A DNA stretch of 64,000 nt from Clostridium weizhouense. GTDB lineage: Bacteria; Bacillota; Clostridia; Clostridiales; Clostridiaceae. The stretch covers positions 62,001 through 126,000 of the forward strand of contig NZ_JAHXPT010000011.1 of the NCBI RefSeq assembly GCF_019431045.1, in the 5' to 3' direction. The notes below the pieces were generated by a model. The model was not told the origin of the DNA, searched no databases, and worked only from the letters and a program-made list of their open reading frames with translations. A program made the translations under genes and the position numbers. Positions 19,585-28,790 of this stretch are shown piece by piece. The number at the start of each line of letters is the position of its first letter. The stretch's first letter is position 1.

Positions 19585-20958
19585 ATGAATAATCAAAAGA
19601 GATTAGGTGAATTGGGAATAGGAAAATTGCTACTAGAGTTTTCAATTCCAGCTATTATAGGAATGCTAGTAAATACTTTATACAATATTATTGATAGAAT
19701 ATACATAGGCCATATTCCAGAAGTAGGTAATTTGGCAATAACAGGAGTAGGAATTACACTTCCTTTAATGACTATACTTTTAGCGTTTGGAATGTTAGTT
19801 GGGATAGGAACAGCTACTAGAATTTCAATAAAACTAGGAGAACATGATAAAGAAAGTGCTGAACATCATTTAGGAAATGCATTTACATTGTTACTAATAA
19901 TAAGTGTAATTTTAACAATTATAGGATTAAGCTTTATGAAACCTCTTTTAAATATGTTTGGAGCAAGTACTAATACTATAGGTTATGCTATTGATTATAT
20001 AAAAATAATTTTTATAGGAACTGTATTTAGTATGATTAGCTTTGGATTAAATCATTCAATAAGGAGTGATGGAAGTCCTAAAATAGCAATGCTTTCAATG
20101 TTAATAGGTGCTATAACTAATATTATTCTTGATCCTATATTTATATTTACGTTTGGACTTGGAGTAAAAGGTGGTGCAATTGCCACTGTAATTTCCCAGG
20201 TTATATCAACAATATGGATTTTATATTACTTTACTAAAGGAAAAAGTGTACTTAAAATTAAGAAACAGTATTTAAAACTTAATAAATCAGTAGTAACAAG
20301 TATATTTTTAATAGGAATGAGTCCTTTTAGTATGCAGATTGCTCAATGTGCGGTTCAAATAGTGTCTAATAATTCTCTTCAAAAATATGGAGGAGATGCT
20401 GCTATTGGTGCTATGACTATAATAAATAGTCTGGTATTAATATTTTTAATGCCTATATTTGGATTAAATCAAGGAATGCAACCAATAGTAGGATATAATT
20501 ATGGTGCTAAAAAGTATGATAGAGCTAAAAAAGCTTTAAAATATTCAGCAATTGTAGCAACGATAATCGTAACAGTAGGATTTTTAGTTGTTGAAACAAT
20601 GCCAGAAATTTTGATTTCTATATTTAATACAGATTCTGAAATTTTAAGGATAGGAATTCCTGGTATGAGAATATTTTTAGTAATGTTACCTATAATAGGT
20701 GCTCAAATAGTGACAACAAATTTTTTCCAATCAATAGGGAAGGTTAAAGTTTCAATGTTTTTAAGTTTATTAAGACAAGTAATAATATTAATTCCTTCAT
20801 TACTAATAATACCAAGAATTTTAGGATTAAATGGTATATGGATAGCAGGATGTGTATCAGATTTTTTATCAGCTATAATAACATTAGTAGTATTCTTAAA
20901 ATTTAGCAAAAAATTTAAAAAAGAAGTTAATAAAATAAAAGAACAATCAGTTGTGTAA
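19585..20958 (+). CDS. MATE-family efflux transporter
   Basis: A 457-residue protein with about twelve transmembrane segments in two similar halves. Motifs such as PAIIGMLVNTLYNIIDRIYIG near the N-terminus and PIFGLNQGMQPIVGYNYGAK in the second half are typical of MATE exporters, which expel cationic drugs or metabolites using Na+ or H+. Substrate unknown. The frame opens at 19555, but AAAGGGGGA lies inside, so the ATG at 19585 is the start (MNNQKRLGEL). Single gene. Confidence 0.9.
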   Translation: MNNQKRLGELGIGKLLLEFSIPAIIGMLVNTLYNIIDRIYIGHIPEVGNLAITGVGITLPLMTILLAFGMLVGIGTATRISIKLGEHDKESAEHHLGNAFTLLLIISVILTIIGLSFMKPLLNMFGASTNTIGYAIDYIKIIFIGTVFSMISFGLNHSIRSDGSPKIAMLSMLIGAITNIILDPIFIFTFGLGVKGGAIATVISQVISTIWILYYFTKGKSVLKIKKQYLKLNKSVVTSIFLIGMSPFSMQIAQCAVQIVSNNSLQKYGGDAAIGAMTIINSLVLIFLMPIFGLNQGMQPIVGYNYGAKKYDRAKKALKYSAIVATIIVTVGFLVVETMPEILISIFNTDSEILRIGIPGMRIFLVMLPIIGAQIVTTNFFQSIGKVKVSMFLSLLRQVIILIPSLLIIPRILGLNGIWIAGCVSDFLSAIITLVVFLKFSKKFKKEVNKIKEQSVV

Positions 20959-20963
20959 AACTA

Positions 20964-20996
20964 AACCCCTTATCTTTAAACTAAAGATAAGGGGTT
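20964..20996. terminator. Bidirectional terminator
   Basis: Perfect 14-bp arms (20964-20977 with 20983-20996) between the convergent MATE gene and the small minus-strand gene, T-rich on both sides. Confidence 0.85.
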
Positions 20997-21000
20997 ATTT

Positions 21001-21186
21001 TTATAGTATTCCTTCAACTTTTAAAGTATCTTCTAATTTTTGAACTGTTTCAGATAAAGAGATAAATTTTTCTTTTATTTGTTCTTTTGATGGAGTATTT
21101 GTATTAAGAGATTTTTCTATATCTTGTATAGTTTTAATAGCATCATCTATGTCTTGTTGAGCTATTTTTAAAGTTGCTTCTTTCAT
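21001..21186 (-). CDS. Small helical protein of unknown function
   Basis: A 61-residue, highly charged protein (MKEATLKIAQQDIDDAIKTI...) predicted to form helices with heptad-like spacing. I recognise no family. The frame extends to 21255, but a good AAGGAG site precedes the ATG at 21186. It lies divergently from spmA, 110 bp apart. Confidence 0.6.
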   Translation of the reverse strand: MKEATLKIAQQDIDDAIKTIQDIEKSLNTNTPSKEQIKEKFISLSETVQKLEDTLKVEGIL

Positions 21187-21296
21187 AAAGTTTCTCCTTT
21201 TTGTCAAATTAAGTTTAATCATTTCTATCCTATCACTACTAAAAAATAAGTGCAAGGCATATAAATGTAATGAACAATTATGTTTTGGAGGAGAAG

Positions 21297-21872
21297 ATGA
21301 TAAATTATATTTGGTTTTTAATGATTTTTCTTGGAGTTCTAGTTGGTTTAATAACTGGAAATGGAGAAATAATTTCTAAAGCCATAGTTAACTCATCGGG
21401 AAGTACAGTTAAATTTATTATTGAACTTACGGGAATTATGTGCTTTTGGTGTGGAGTTATGAAGGTTGCAGAAAATAGTGGACTAACAGATAAATTAGCT
21501 AAAATTTTAAAGCCTTTATTAAAAATTATATTTAAAGAAGCTGCCAGGGATGAAAAAGCATTGGGTGCTATAGTTATGAATCTTACAGCTAATATGATGG
21601 GATTATCAAATGCGGCAACACCATTTGGAATTAAGGCTATGGAAGAAATGGATAGACTTAATAAAGAAAAAGGAAAGGCATCAAATGATATGGCACTTTT
21701 TTTAGTATTAAATGCGGCTTGTATACAATTAGTACCTTCAACAATTATATCCATAAGAGCTGCATGTAATTCAGCTAACCCTGGAATAATAATAGTTCCA
21801 GCTTTGATATCAACTGCAACAGCAGCTACTGTTGGAATTCTTTGTTGTAAATTATTACAAAGGTATTTTTAA
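21297..21872 (+). CDS. spmA: Spore maturation protein A
   Basis: A 191-residue membrane protein of the nucleoside-recognition (Gate) family. SpmA features include ITGNGEIISKAIVNSSGSTV, LTGIMCFWCGVMKVAE and NMMGLSNAATPFGIKAMEEM, and it is followed 15 bp later by SpmB. In Bacillus and Clostridium SpmA/SpmB are needed for proper spore core dehydration and heat resistance. The open frame begins at 21270, but GGAGGAG lies just ahead of the ATG at 21297, which is preferred. Confidence 0.92.
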   Translation: MINYIWFLMIFLGVLVGLITGNGEIISKAIVNSSGSTVKFIIELTGIMCFWCGVMKVAENSGLTDKLAKILKPLLKIIFKEAARDEKALGAIVMNLTANMMGLSNAATPFGIKAMEEMDRLNKEKGKASNDMALFLVLNAACIQLVPSTIISIRAACNSANPGIIIVPALISTATAATVGILCCKLLQRYF

Positions 21873-21887
21873 AAAGGGGGGACTTAT

Positions 21888-22415
21888 ATGCTTAATTATT
21901 TAAGTAGAAGTATAATTCCTATAATATTTTTAATAATTATAACTTATGGTATGGTCTCAGGAAAGAAAGTGTATGAATGGTTTGTAGAAGGTGCTAAGGA
22001 AGGCTTAAATGTATGTTTAAGAATATTCCCATATTTATTAGCTATGATAATTGCAGTACAAATATTTAAAGAAGCTAAATTGTTAGATATTATAAATAAC
22101 TTAATAGCACCAGTTGGAAATTTAATAGGGTTACCTAAAGAGATAATACCTTTAATAATTATAAAGCCTCTTTCGGGGAGTGGAGCAATTGGCGTGTTTA
22201 CAGATATTATAAAAAGTTTCGGTGCTGATACTAAAATAGGATTAATATCTTCTGTTATTATGGGAACAACAGAAACAATTTTTTATACAATTACAGTTTA
22301 CTTTGGAGCAGTAAAAGTAAAAAAAATAAGACATACATTATGGGCAGCTATTTTCGCAGATTTAACTGCTATAATTATGGCTGTTTTTATAGTTAATTTA
22401 TTTATTTTTAAATAA
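21888..22415 (+). CDS. spmB: Spore maturation protein B
   Basis: A 175-residue polytopic membrane protein, the partner of SpmA. It has the family motifs EGAKEGLNVCLRIFPYLLAM and IKPLSGSGAIGVFTDII, and GTTETIFYTITVYFG near residue 125. AAGGGGGG precedes the ATG. spmA and spmB are 15 bp apart and clearly one operon. A sporulation promoter is expected upstream of spmA but was not identified. Confidence 0.92.
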   Translation: MLNYLSRSIIPIIFLIIITYGMVSGKKVYEWFVEGAKEGLNVCLRIFPYLLAMIIAVQIFKEAKLLDIINNLIAPVGNLIGLPKEIIPLIIIKPLSGSGAIGVFTDIIKSFGADTKIGLISSVIMGTTETIFYTITVYFGAVKVKKIRHTLWAAIFADLTAIIMAVFIVNLFIFK

Positions 22416-22499
22416 TTTAAATATATATTAATATTTAAGTAATTTTAATATATAAATAAAATATAAGGACATTTTTTTAAAAATATCCCAAAAGGATTT

Positions 22500-22561
22500 C
22501 TCAAAATTAATATAATATATAAATCTTTGTTTAAATATAGTAAGATTATATTTTTTGAGAT
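22500..22561 (+). terminator. Long AT-rich hairpin after spmB
   Basis: The arms around TCTCAAAATTAATATAAT (22500) and ATTATATTTTTTGAGA (22546) are mostly complementary. Confidence 0.5.
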
Positions 22562-22602
22562 AGCTCTTTAGTCAAACTATAAAGTATAGGAGAGGATCTT
22601 TA

Positions 22603-22935
22603 ATGGTTAATGAAGCTAAAAAATTATTTGTTGCTATGGTAGGGGCAACTACAATGACTTATGAAAAAGCTAATGAAATTATAAATTCATTAGTTGAAAA
22701 GGGAAAGGTAACTATAGAAGAAGGAAAAGAGTTATCAGAAGAATTAAAGAAAGAATTAAAAGAGAAAACAGATAATGTAAAAATTAAAACAACTGAAAAA
22801 CTTAAAGATATAAAACCAATTAATAAGGATGAGATGTATGAAATATTAGAAGAATTTGATTTTGCAACTAAAGAAGAATTATTAGATCTTAAAAATAGAC
22901 TTAAATCATTAGAGGAAAAATTTAGAGAAAGTTAA
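22603..22935 (+). CDS. Phasin-like helical protein
   Basis: A 110-residue protein with a short hydrophobic N-terminal helix (AKKLFVAMVGATTMTYEKAN), a long Lys/Glu-rich middle (EEGKELSEELKKELKEKTDN) and a C-terminal coiled coil (TKEELLDLKNRLKSLEEK, about 88-106). This is the pattern of phasin/PhaF-like small proteins in Firmicutes. It lies 173 bp before an ABC1/UbiB kinase gene, a pairing I believe recurs in clostridia. Function is not established; polyhydroxyalkanoate granules are not implied. Confidence 0.6.
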   Translation: MVNEAKKLFVAMVGATTMTYEKANEIINSLVEKGKVTIEEGKELSEELKKELKEKTDNVKIKTTEKLKDIKPINKDEMYEILEEFDFATKEELLDLKNRLKSLEEKFRES

Positions 22936-22996
22936 GACACGCTTTTTAATTATTATTTTATTTGATGTGTCTAGTTAGATAAAGAAGTGTCTTAAT
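22932..22996. repeat. Nested hairpin between the phasin-like and ABC1 kinase genes
   Basis: Outer arms TTAAGACAC (22932) and GTGTCTTAA (22988) enclose an inner pair AGACAC with GTGTCT ending near 22970. It directly abuts a copy of the AGGCATATTCAAAAAATAAT repeat. Confidence 0.55.
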
Positions 22997-23108
22997 TTAG
23001 GCATATTCAAAAAATAATAGGCCAGCATATTCCTATATTTGATTTATTGTTTTATTCCATGTATCTTAATAGAAATTTTTAAGACAGCTTTTTTAGGAGG
23101 AATGTTTT

Positions 23109-24719
23109 ATGAATAAACAGTCTTCAAAAAGATTTAAAGAGATAATAAAAGTTTTTGCTAAATATGGATTTGGGTATATTTTTGATAATAAACATGTTGG
23201 AGAAAAAAAATCCCCTAAAAATCTAAGAAAAGCATTTGAGGAGCTAGGACCAACATTTATTAAATTGGGACAAATACTAAGTACAAGGCCAGATATTGTA
23301 TCTAAAGAATACCTTGAGGAATTGACTAGACTACAAGATTCCACCCCTAAAGAAGATTTCCAAACAATAAAATGTGTTTTAGAAAAGTCATTAAATATTT
23401 CTATAGATGAGTACTTTAAATATATTAATGAATCACCTATAGCATCTGCATCTATAGCTCAAGTTCATGAGGGTGTTTTAAAAGATAATAGAAGAGTAGT
23501 TATAAAAGTACAAAGGCCAGATATAAGTGAAAAAATTAATTTAGATATTTCTATATTAATAAGAATTTTTAAATTTACAAAAGTTAATTCAGTTATACCA
23601 ATTGATGTTATAGAGGCATTACAGGAAATCAAATCTATGACTGAAGAAGAAGTGAATTTTATACTAGAAGCGAAAAATATTGATATGTTTAGAGAAAACA
23701 ATATTGGGTCAGCTTCAGTGTATGCTCCTTATATAGTAAATGAATTATTAAGTGAAAAAGTAATAATATTAGAAAAAATAGATGGATTTAAAATAAATGA
23801 TTTAGATATGTTTTATAAAAATGGATATGATAATAAAGAAATTGCAAAAAAATTAGCTCTATCATATTGTAAACAAATATTTAAAGATGGCTTTTTTCAT
23901 GGTGATCCTCATCCAGGAAATTTATTAATAAATTGTGGAAAAATATGTTTTATAGATTTTGGAATAGTAGGACGATTAAATGATTGGATGAAGAAAATGC
24001 TAAATATGGCTATACTAGCTATAGCAACAAAAGATAAAGAAAAATTAGTAGATTGTATATTATCAGTTTCAATAAAAAAGGGTAAAGTAAATAAAATACA
24101 TTTATATGATGGAGTATCATACATATTTGATACATATTTATCTACATCTATAAAGAATATAAAAATATCTATATTGTTTCAGGAAATATTTGATTTAGCT
24201 AATAGAAATAATATACAATTACCACGAGAGTTAATATCTTTAACTAAGACTATAATAATATTAGAGGGTGTTATCGCAGAAATTGATCCAGAATTAGAAA
24301 TTATAGATGTTGTGATAATATTTGTTAAAAATGAAAATAAAGAAATAATATTAAAATTTTTACAAGATGAGGAATTATTAATTTCATTATATTCATTTGG
24401 AAGAGATACAATAAAGATTCCATCTAAAACTGTAGAATTATTAAATAAGCTATGTGTAGGAGAAGGAAAATTACAATTAACAATTGGTGATAAAAATTCT
24501 ATTTTTAAGGAAATAAATAGAATGATAAATAAAGTTGTTATAGGAATACTAGTAGCTGCATTAATAATTGGATCATCTATGATAATAAGCAATAATATTG
24601 AACCAACATATAATGGAATATCTTTAATTAGGATTATAGGATATTTAATATCAGTAGTATTTATACTTTGGTTTTTTATAACTATGATAATAGATAAAAA
24701 ATTTTATTTTAAGAAATAA
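23109..24719 (+). CDS. ABC1/UbiB (AarF) family kinase-like protein
   Basis: The 536-residue protein has the atypical kinase fold of UbiB/COQ8. An N-terminal KxGQ motif is present as FIKLGQILSTRPD (about 55-67). The A-rich loop is ASASIAQVHEG, the ATP-binding lysine lies in VVIKVQRPD, the catalytic loop is FFHGDPHPGNLL, and the metal site is FIDFGIVGRL. Two transmembrane helices close the protein (about 475-495 and 505-525). In aerobes UbiB supports ubiquinone synthesis; an anaerobe without ubiquinone must use it for another lipid-linked role, so the function here is open. The RBS is AGGAGGA. It may be co-transcribed with the phasin-like gene. Confidence 0.88.
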   Translation: MNKQSSKRFKEIIKVFAKYGFGYIFDNKHVGEKKSPKNLRKAFEELGPTFIKLGQILSTRPDIVSKEYLEELTRLQDSTPKEDFQTIKCVLEKSLNISIDEYFKYINESPIASASIAQVHEGVLKDNRRVVIKVQRPDISEKINLDISILIRIFKFTKVNSVIPIDVIEALQEIKSMTEEEVNFILEAKNIDMFRENNIGSASVYAPYIVNELLSEKVIILEKIDGFKINDLDMFYKNGYDNKEIAKKLALSYCKQIFKDGFFHGDPHPGNLLINCGKICFIDFGIVGRLNDWMKKMLNMAILAIATKDKEKLVDCILSVSIKKGKVNKIHLYDGVSYIFDTYLSTSIKNIKISILFQEIFDLANRNNIQLPRELISLTKTIIILEGVIAEIDPELEIIDVVIIFVKNENKEIILKFLQDEELLISLYSFGRDTIKIPSKTVELLNKLCVGEGKLQLTIGDKNSIFKEINRMINKVVIGILVAALIIGSSMIISNNIEPTYNGISLIRIIGYLISVVFILWFFITMIIDKKFYFKK

Positions 24720-24731
24720 TTAAAGTATATA

Positions 24732-24759
24732 TTGAAAAAAATCTAATATAATGTATAAT
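24732..24759 (+). promoter_or_regulatory. Probable sigma-A promoter for the lysine riboswitch transcript
   Basis: TTGAAA (24732-24737) and TATAAT (24754-24759) with a 16-base spacer, just upstream of the riboswitch. Confidence 0.6.
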
Positions 24760-24784
24760 AGTTATTAATTTAATAGTGAATATA

Positions 24785-24955
24785 TTAAGAGGTAGAGGCG
24801 CAAAATTTAATAGTACTATTATTGAGGTAAACACAATGATGTAATAGGAAAGGAAATTTTGCCGAAGCGTATAACTGATGTTTTAAGGTTATAAAGCTGG
24901 GCTTATACAAAATATGTATAAGACTGTCACAAGTTTTTTGTGGTGAGCTATCATT
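24785..24955 (+). ncRNA. Lysine riboswitch (L-box)
   Basis: The conserved lysine aptamer pieces occur in order: AGAGGTAGAGGCGC (24788), AGTACT (24812), GGAAAGGAAA (24847), TGCCGAAGCG (24860), CTGGGC (24897), ACTGTCAC (24923) and GTGAGCTATC (24942). It is followed by an intrinsic terminator (24993-25027), so lysine binding should cause premature termination and shut off the transporter gene at 25077. Confidence 0.95.
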
Positions 24956-24992
24956 CATGGAATTTTAAAGTCTTTTTAGACTATGTATTATA

Positions 24993-25027
24993 AAACCTTG
25001 AGTGTTATGACCACTCAAGGTTTTTTT
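24993..25027 (+). terminator. Riboswitch-controlled terminator
   Basis: Inverted repeat AAACCTTGAGT with ACTCAAGGTTT, then a T run; this is the expression platform of the lysine riboswitch. Confidence 0.9.
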
Positions 25028-25076
25028 ATTTATGAGGCACCTCTAACTGTTCACAAAAATAAGAGGAGGAGAAAAA

Positions 25077-26810
25077 ATGAAAAATTCTAAAAAATATTAT
25101 GTATTCTTATTAACTTTTATTATGTTATTTATGACATCAACAGTTGTTTTTGCAGAGGAGGTTGATGTGTCTGCTGTAAATGCAGTGAAATTTGGTTGGT
25201 TTACTATTATTCCACCACTTATAGCAATAGTATTAGCATTTATAACTAAGGATGTTGTAATATCATTATTTATTGGTATTTTATCAGGAGCATTCATATT
25301 AAATTTATCAGGAAATAATATATTTTATGCTCTTATTCAATCATTTTTAGATGTTGTCCAAAGAGCATTAAATTCTTTGGCTGATCCATGGAATGCAGGA
25401 ATTGTACTGCAAGTTATGGCTATCGGTGGTGTTATTAGCTTAGTTAGTAAAATGGGAGGAGCTAAAGCTGTTGCAGAAGCATTAGCTAAAAAAGCTAAGA
25501 CGCCTAAAAGTGCACAAATAATTACTTGGCTACTAGGGATTTTTGTTTTCTTTGATGATTATGCAAATTCATTAATAGTAGGACCTATAATGAAACCAGT
25601 TGCAGATAAAATGAAAATTTCAAGAGAAAGATTAGCTTTTATAATTGATGCGACAGCAGCACCAGTTGCAGGTATTGCATTTATTTCTACATGGATAGGA
25701 TTAGAATTAGGATTAATAAAAGATGGGTTTGCAAGCATAGGTCAAGAAGTGGATGCTTTTGGGATATTTTTAAGTACTATTCCATATAGATTTTATAATA
25801 TATTAATATTAGTGTTCGTAGTTATAACTTCTCTTATGCTTAAAGATTTTGGTCCAATGAGAAAAGCAGAACTTAAAGCTAGAAATGGCAAAGCAGAATT
25901 AAATAAAGAAATTGCTATAGACAAACAAATGGCAGATGAAATTGAAGTTAAAGAAGGGGTTAAGTTAAGTATTTGGAATGCAATAATTCCTATAGGTGCA
26001 TTAATTCTTTCAGCATTAGCTAGTTTTTATTATAGTGGTTATACAGAAATAATGGCTGGAGATAATATTAATTTACAAAATCTTTTAAATACATCACCAG
26101 CATCATTTGAAGCAATAAGAGAAGCATTTTCAGCATCGAATGCAGCAGTAGCATTATTTCAATCGGCATTATTTGCATCAATTGTAGCTATATTAATGTC
26201 AGTATGTAAAAAAATATTTACTATATCAGAAGCAATAGAGAGCTGGATACATGGAATGAAAGGACTTATTATAACAGGTGTTATATTAATATTAGCATGG
26301 TCTTTAGGTTCAGTTATAAAGGAACTTGGTACAGCCGCATTTTTAGTTAGTAAACTTTCTAATACTGTTCCTATGTTTTTACTTCCAAGTATAATATTTA
26401 TATTAGGATCAATAATATCATTTGCAACAGGAACAGCATATGGAACAATGGGGATATTAATGCCGCTTGCTATTCCACTTTCTTTTTCAATATCACCTGA
26501 TATAAATTATGTAATTATGAGTGTAAGTGCAGTGCTTACAGGTGCTATATTTGGTGATCACTGTTCACCAATATCAGATACAACAATAATGTCTTCGATG
26601 GGTGCAGGATGTGATCATATAGAACATGTTAAAACTCAATTGCCTTATGCAGTGTTTGTAGCTTTAATAACTATTTTGTTTGGATATATTCCAGCAGGAT
26701 TAGGAATGCCAATTTGGGTAGTGTTACCTATAGCTGTTATTGCTATAATTGTATCAGTATACTTTATTGGAAAACCAGTTGATATTTCTAATGAAAACAA
26801 TAATATTTAG
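25077..26810 (+). CDS. NhaC-family transporter, predicted lysine transporter
   Basis: A 577-residue polytopic membrane protein. The first hydrophobic segment (YYVFLLTFIMLFMTSTVVFA) may be a cleaved signal peptide. NhaC-superfamily motifs include VFFDDYANSLIVGPIMKPV (about 159-177), TAAPVAGIAFISTWIGLELG, FATGTAYGTMGILMPLAIPL and FGDHCSPISDTTIMSS. Proteins of this type were annotated as Na+/H+ antiporters, but members under lysine riboswitches were predicted by comparative genomics to carry lysine. The L-box directly upstream strongly supports lysine as substrate; uptake is more likely than export since lysine should repress it. Single-gene unit. Confidence 0.87.
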   Translation: MKNSKKYYVFLLTFIMLFMTSTVVFAEEVDVSAVNAVKFGWFTIIPPLIAIVLAFITKDVVISLFIGILSGAFILNLSGNNIFYALIQSFLDVVQRALNSLADPWNAGIVLQVMAIGGVISLVSKMGGAKAVAEALAKKAKTPKSAQIITWLLGIFVFFDDYANSLIVGPIMKPVADKMKISRERLAFIIDATAAPVAGIAFISTWIGLELGLIKDGFASIGQEVDAFGIFLSTIPYRFYNILILVFVVITSLMLKDFGPMRKAELKARNGKAELNKEIAIDKQMADEIEVKEGVKLSIWNAIIPIGALILSALASFYYSGYTEIMAGDNINLQNLLNTSPASFEAIREAFSASNAAVALFQSALFASIVAILMSVCKKIFTISEAIESWIHGMKGLIITGVILILAWSLGSVIKELGTAAFLVSKLSNTVPMFLLPSIIFILGSIISFATGTAYGTMGILMPLAIPLSFSISPDINYVIMSVSAVLTGAIFGDHCSPISDTTIMSSMGAGCDHIEHVKTQLPYAVFVALITILFGYIPAGLGMPIWVVLPIAVIAIIVSVYFIGKPVDISNENNNI

Positions 26811-26842
26811 CAGTAAGATTTAGTTCAAATTATGATATAATG

Positions 26843-26874
26843 AAGAGGATACCATTAATGGTATCCTCTTTTTT
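26843..26874 (+). terminator. Terminator after the lysine transporter gene
   Basis: A perfect 28-base palindrome at 26843-26870 followed by T residues. Confidence 0.85.
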
Positions 26875-26917
26875 AAGAGTTGGGTAATTATTATTATTAA
26901 GAAAGGTAATGAAATAT

Positions 26918-28693
26918 ATGAGAGTATTAGATAGGCTAGAAAATTTAAGAAAAATAATGAAAAGAGAAAATATAGATTATTATATAGTTCCTAGTTCAGA
27001 TTTTCATCAAAGTGAATATGTTGCAGAACATTTTAAGTCAAGAGCATATATAACAGGATTTACAGGATCTGCAGGAACTGCTTTAATAGGGTTAGAAAAA
27101 GCAATTCTTTGGACAGATGGAAGATATTTCATTCAGGCTGAACAACAATTAAAAGATTCAGGTATAGAACTTTATAAAATGAAGATACCAGGTTGGCCGA
27201 CTTTAGAAGAATGGTTAATGGATAATATAAATGAAGGAGAAATTTTAGGGTTTGATGGAAGATTATTTTCTATTAATCAATATGATGCATTTAAGAAAAT
27301 AAAAGATACAAAAAATATAAATATAGTAATGGATAAAGATTTAATTGAAGAAATATGGAGCGAAAAACCACAGTTACCTAAAGAAAAGGCATTTCTACAT
27401 GATGTAAAATATTGTGGTAAATCTGCTAAAGAAAAGATTGAAGAAATACGTGGTGAAATGAGTAAAATAGGAGCAGAATCATATATTATTTCTTCACTTG
27501 ATGATATTGCATGGACATTTAATATAAGAGGGAATGATGTGAAAAATACACCAGTAGCATTAGCTTATGCAATTATAAATAAAGAAGAATCAATTTTATA
27601 TATTGATAAGTGTAAACTTTCAAAAGATGATGAAACTAAATTAAATCTAAATGGTATTAGAGTAGATGACTATAAGCAAATATTTGAAGATGTTAAGAAA
27701 ATAGAAAATAGTGTTGTTATAGATCCTAATAAAGTAAGTGCATATATATATACATTAATAAAAGAAAATGTAAAGATTATAAAACAATCTAATATAACTA
27801 CAAGTTTAAAAGCAATAAAGAATGAGATAGAGATACAAAATCTTAAAAACTGCCAAATAAAAGATGGTGTAGCAATGGTTAAATTCTTAAAATGGCTTAA
27901 AGAAAACGTTGGAAATATAGAAATAACAGAACTTACTGCTGCTGATAAATTACTAGAATTTAGAAAAATGGGAGATCTTTTTGTTGAAGAAAGTTTTGGT
28001 ACAATTGCAGGATATAAAGATCATGCGGCTATGATGCATTACTCTGCAACTGAAGAAAGTGCATATAAATTAAAGCCAGAAGGTATATTATTAGTTGATT
28101 CAGGCGGACAATATTTAGATGGTACTACAGATATAACAAGAAGTTTTATTTTAGGAAAATTAACAGAAGAAGAAAAGAGAGATTTTACACTAGTATTAAA
28201 ATCTCATATTAATCTTATGAAAGCTAAAATTTTAAAGGGTACATCAGGATCGAATTTAGATGTATTAGCTAGAACAATTTTGTGGAATGAAGGAATAGAT
28301 TATAAATGTGGTACTGGTCATGGAGTAGGATTTTTCTTAAGTGTACATGAAGGACCACAAATGATAAGTCCACTTCCTAATAAAGTATCATTAGAACCAG
28401 GAATGATATTAACTAATGAGCCTGGAGTTTACAGACAAGGAAAGCATGGTATAAGAACAGAAAATGTAATGCTTGTTGTTAAAGATTGTATAAATGAAGA
28501 ATTTGGTGAATTTTATAAATTTGAGGTAATGTCATATTGTCCTATAGATATAGAAGGAATAGAAAAATCCCTATTAAGTGATGAAGAAAAAATATGGCTA
28601 AATAATTATCATAGTGAAACTTATAAAAAATTAAGTCCATATTTAAATGAAGATGAAAAAAGATTCCTTAGAGAAGTGACTAAGGAGATATAA
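26918..28693 (+). CDS. Xaa-Pro aminopeptidase (aminopeptidase P, M24B)
   Basis: A three-domain aminopeptidase P of about 591 residues that removes N-terminal residues before proline. Two creatinase-like N-terminal domains (about 1-300; PSSDFHQSEYVAEHFKSRAY, LWTDGRYFIQAEQQL) precede the pita-bread catalytic domain. Metal ligands are the Asp pair in LLVDSGGQYLDGTTDITR, the His in GTGHGVGFFLSVHEGP, and the Glu in TNEPGVY and IRTENVM. The size matches the long, eukaryote-like APP rather than the 360-residue PepQ type. ATGs at 26909 and 26918 are both possible; 26918 has the better spacing from GAAAGG. No signal peptide. Confidence 0.9.
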   Translation: MRVLDRLENLRKIMKRENIDYYIVPSSDFHQSEYVAEHFKSRAYITGFTGSAGTALIGLEKAILWTDGRYFIQAEQQLKDSGIELYKMKIPGWPTLEEWLMDNINEGEILGFDGRLFSINQYDAFKKIKDTKNINIVMDKDLIEEIWSEKPQLPKEKAFLHDVKYCGKSAKEKIEEIRGEMSKIGAESYIISSLDDIAWTFNIRGNDVKNTPVALAYAIINKEESILYIDKCKLSKDDETKLNLNGIRVDDYKQIFEDVKKIENSVVIDPNKVSAYIYTLIKENVKIIKQSNITTSLKAIKNEIEIQNLKNCQIKDGVAMVKFLKWLKENVGNIEITELTAADKLLEFRKMGDLFVEESFGTIAGYKDHAAMMHYSATEESAYKLKPEGILLVDSGGQYLDGTTDITRSFILGKLTEEEKRDFTLVLKSHINLMKAKILKGTSGSNLDVLARTILWNEGIDYKCGTGHGVGFFLSVHEGPQMISPLPNKVSLEPGMILTNEPGVYRQGKHGIRTENVMLVVKDCINEEFGEFYKFEVMSYCPIDIEGIEKSLLSDEEKIWLNNYHSETYKKLSPYLNEDEKRFLREVTKEI

Positions 28694-28700
28694 CATACAT

Positions 28701-28753
28701 TAAAGAAACTAATAGGTCAATGTTAAAGTATTAAGACTTATTAGTTTCTTTAA
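28701..28753. terminator. Bidirectional terminator
   Basis: Arms of 19 bases (28701-28719 with 28735-28753) with one mismatch, between convergent genes. Confidence 0.75.
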
Positions 28754-28790
28754 TAAAATTATATTTAAGTTAACATTAATAGATATTAGA

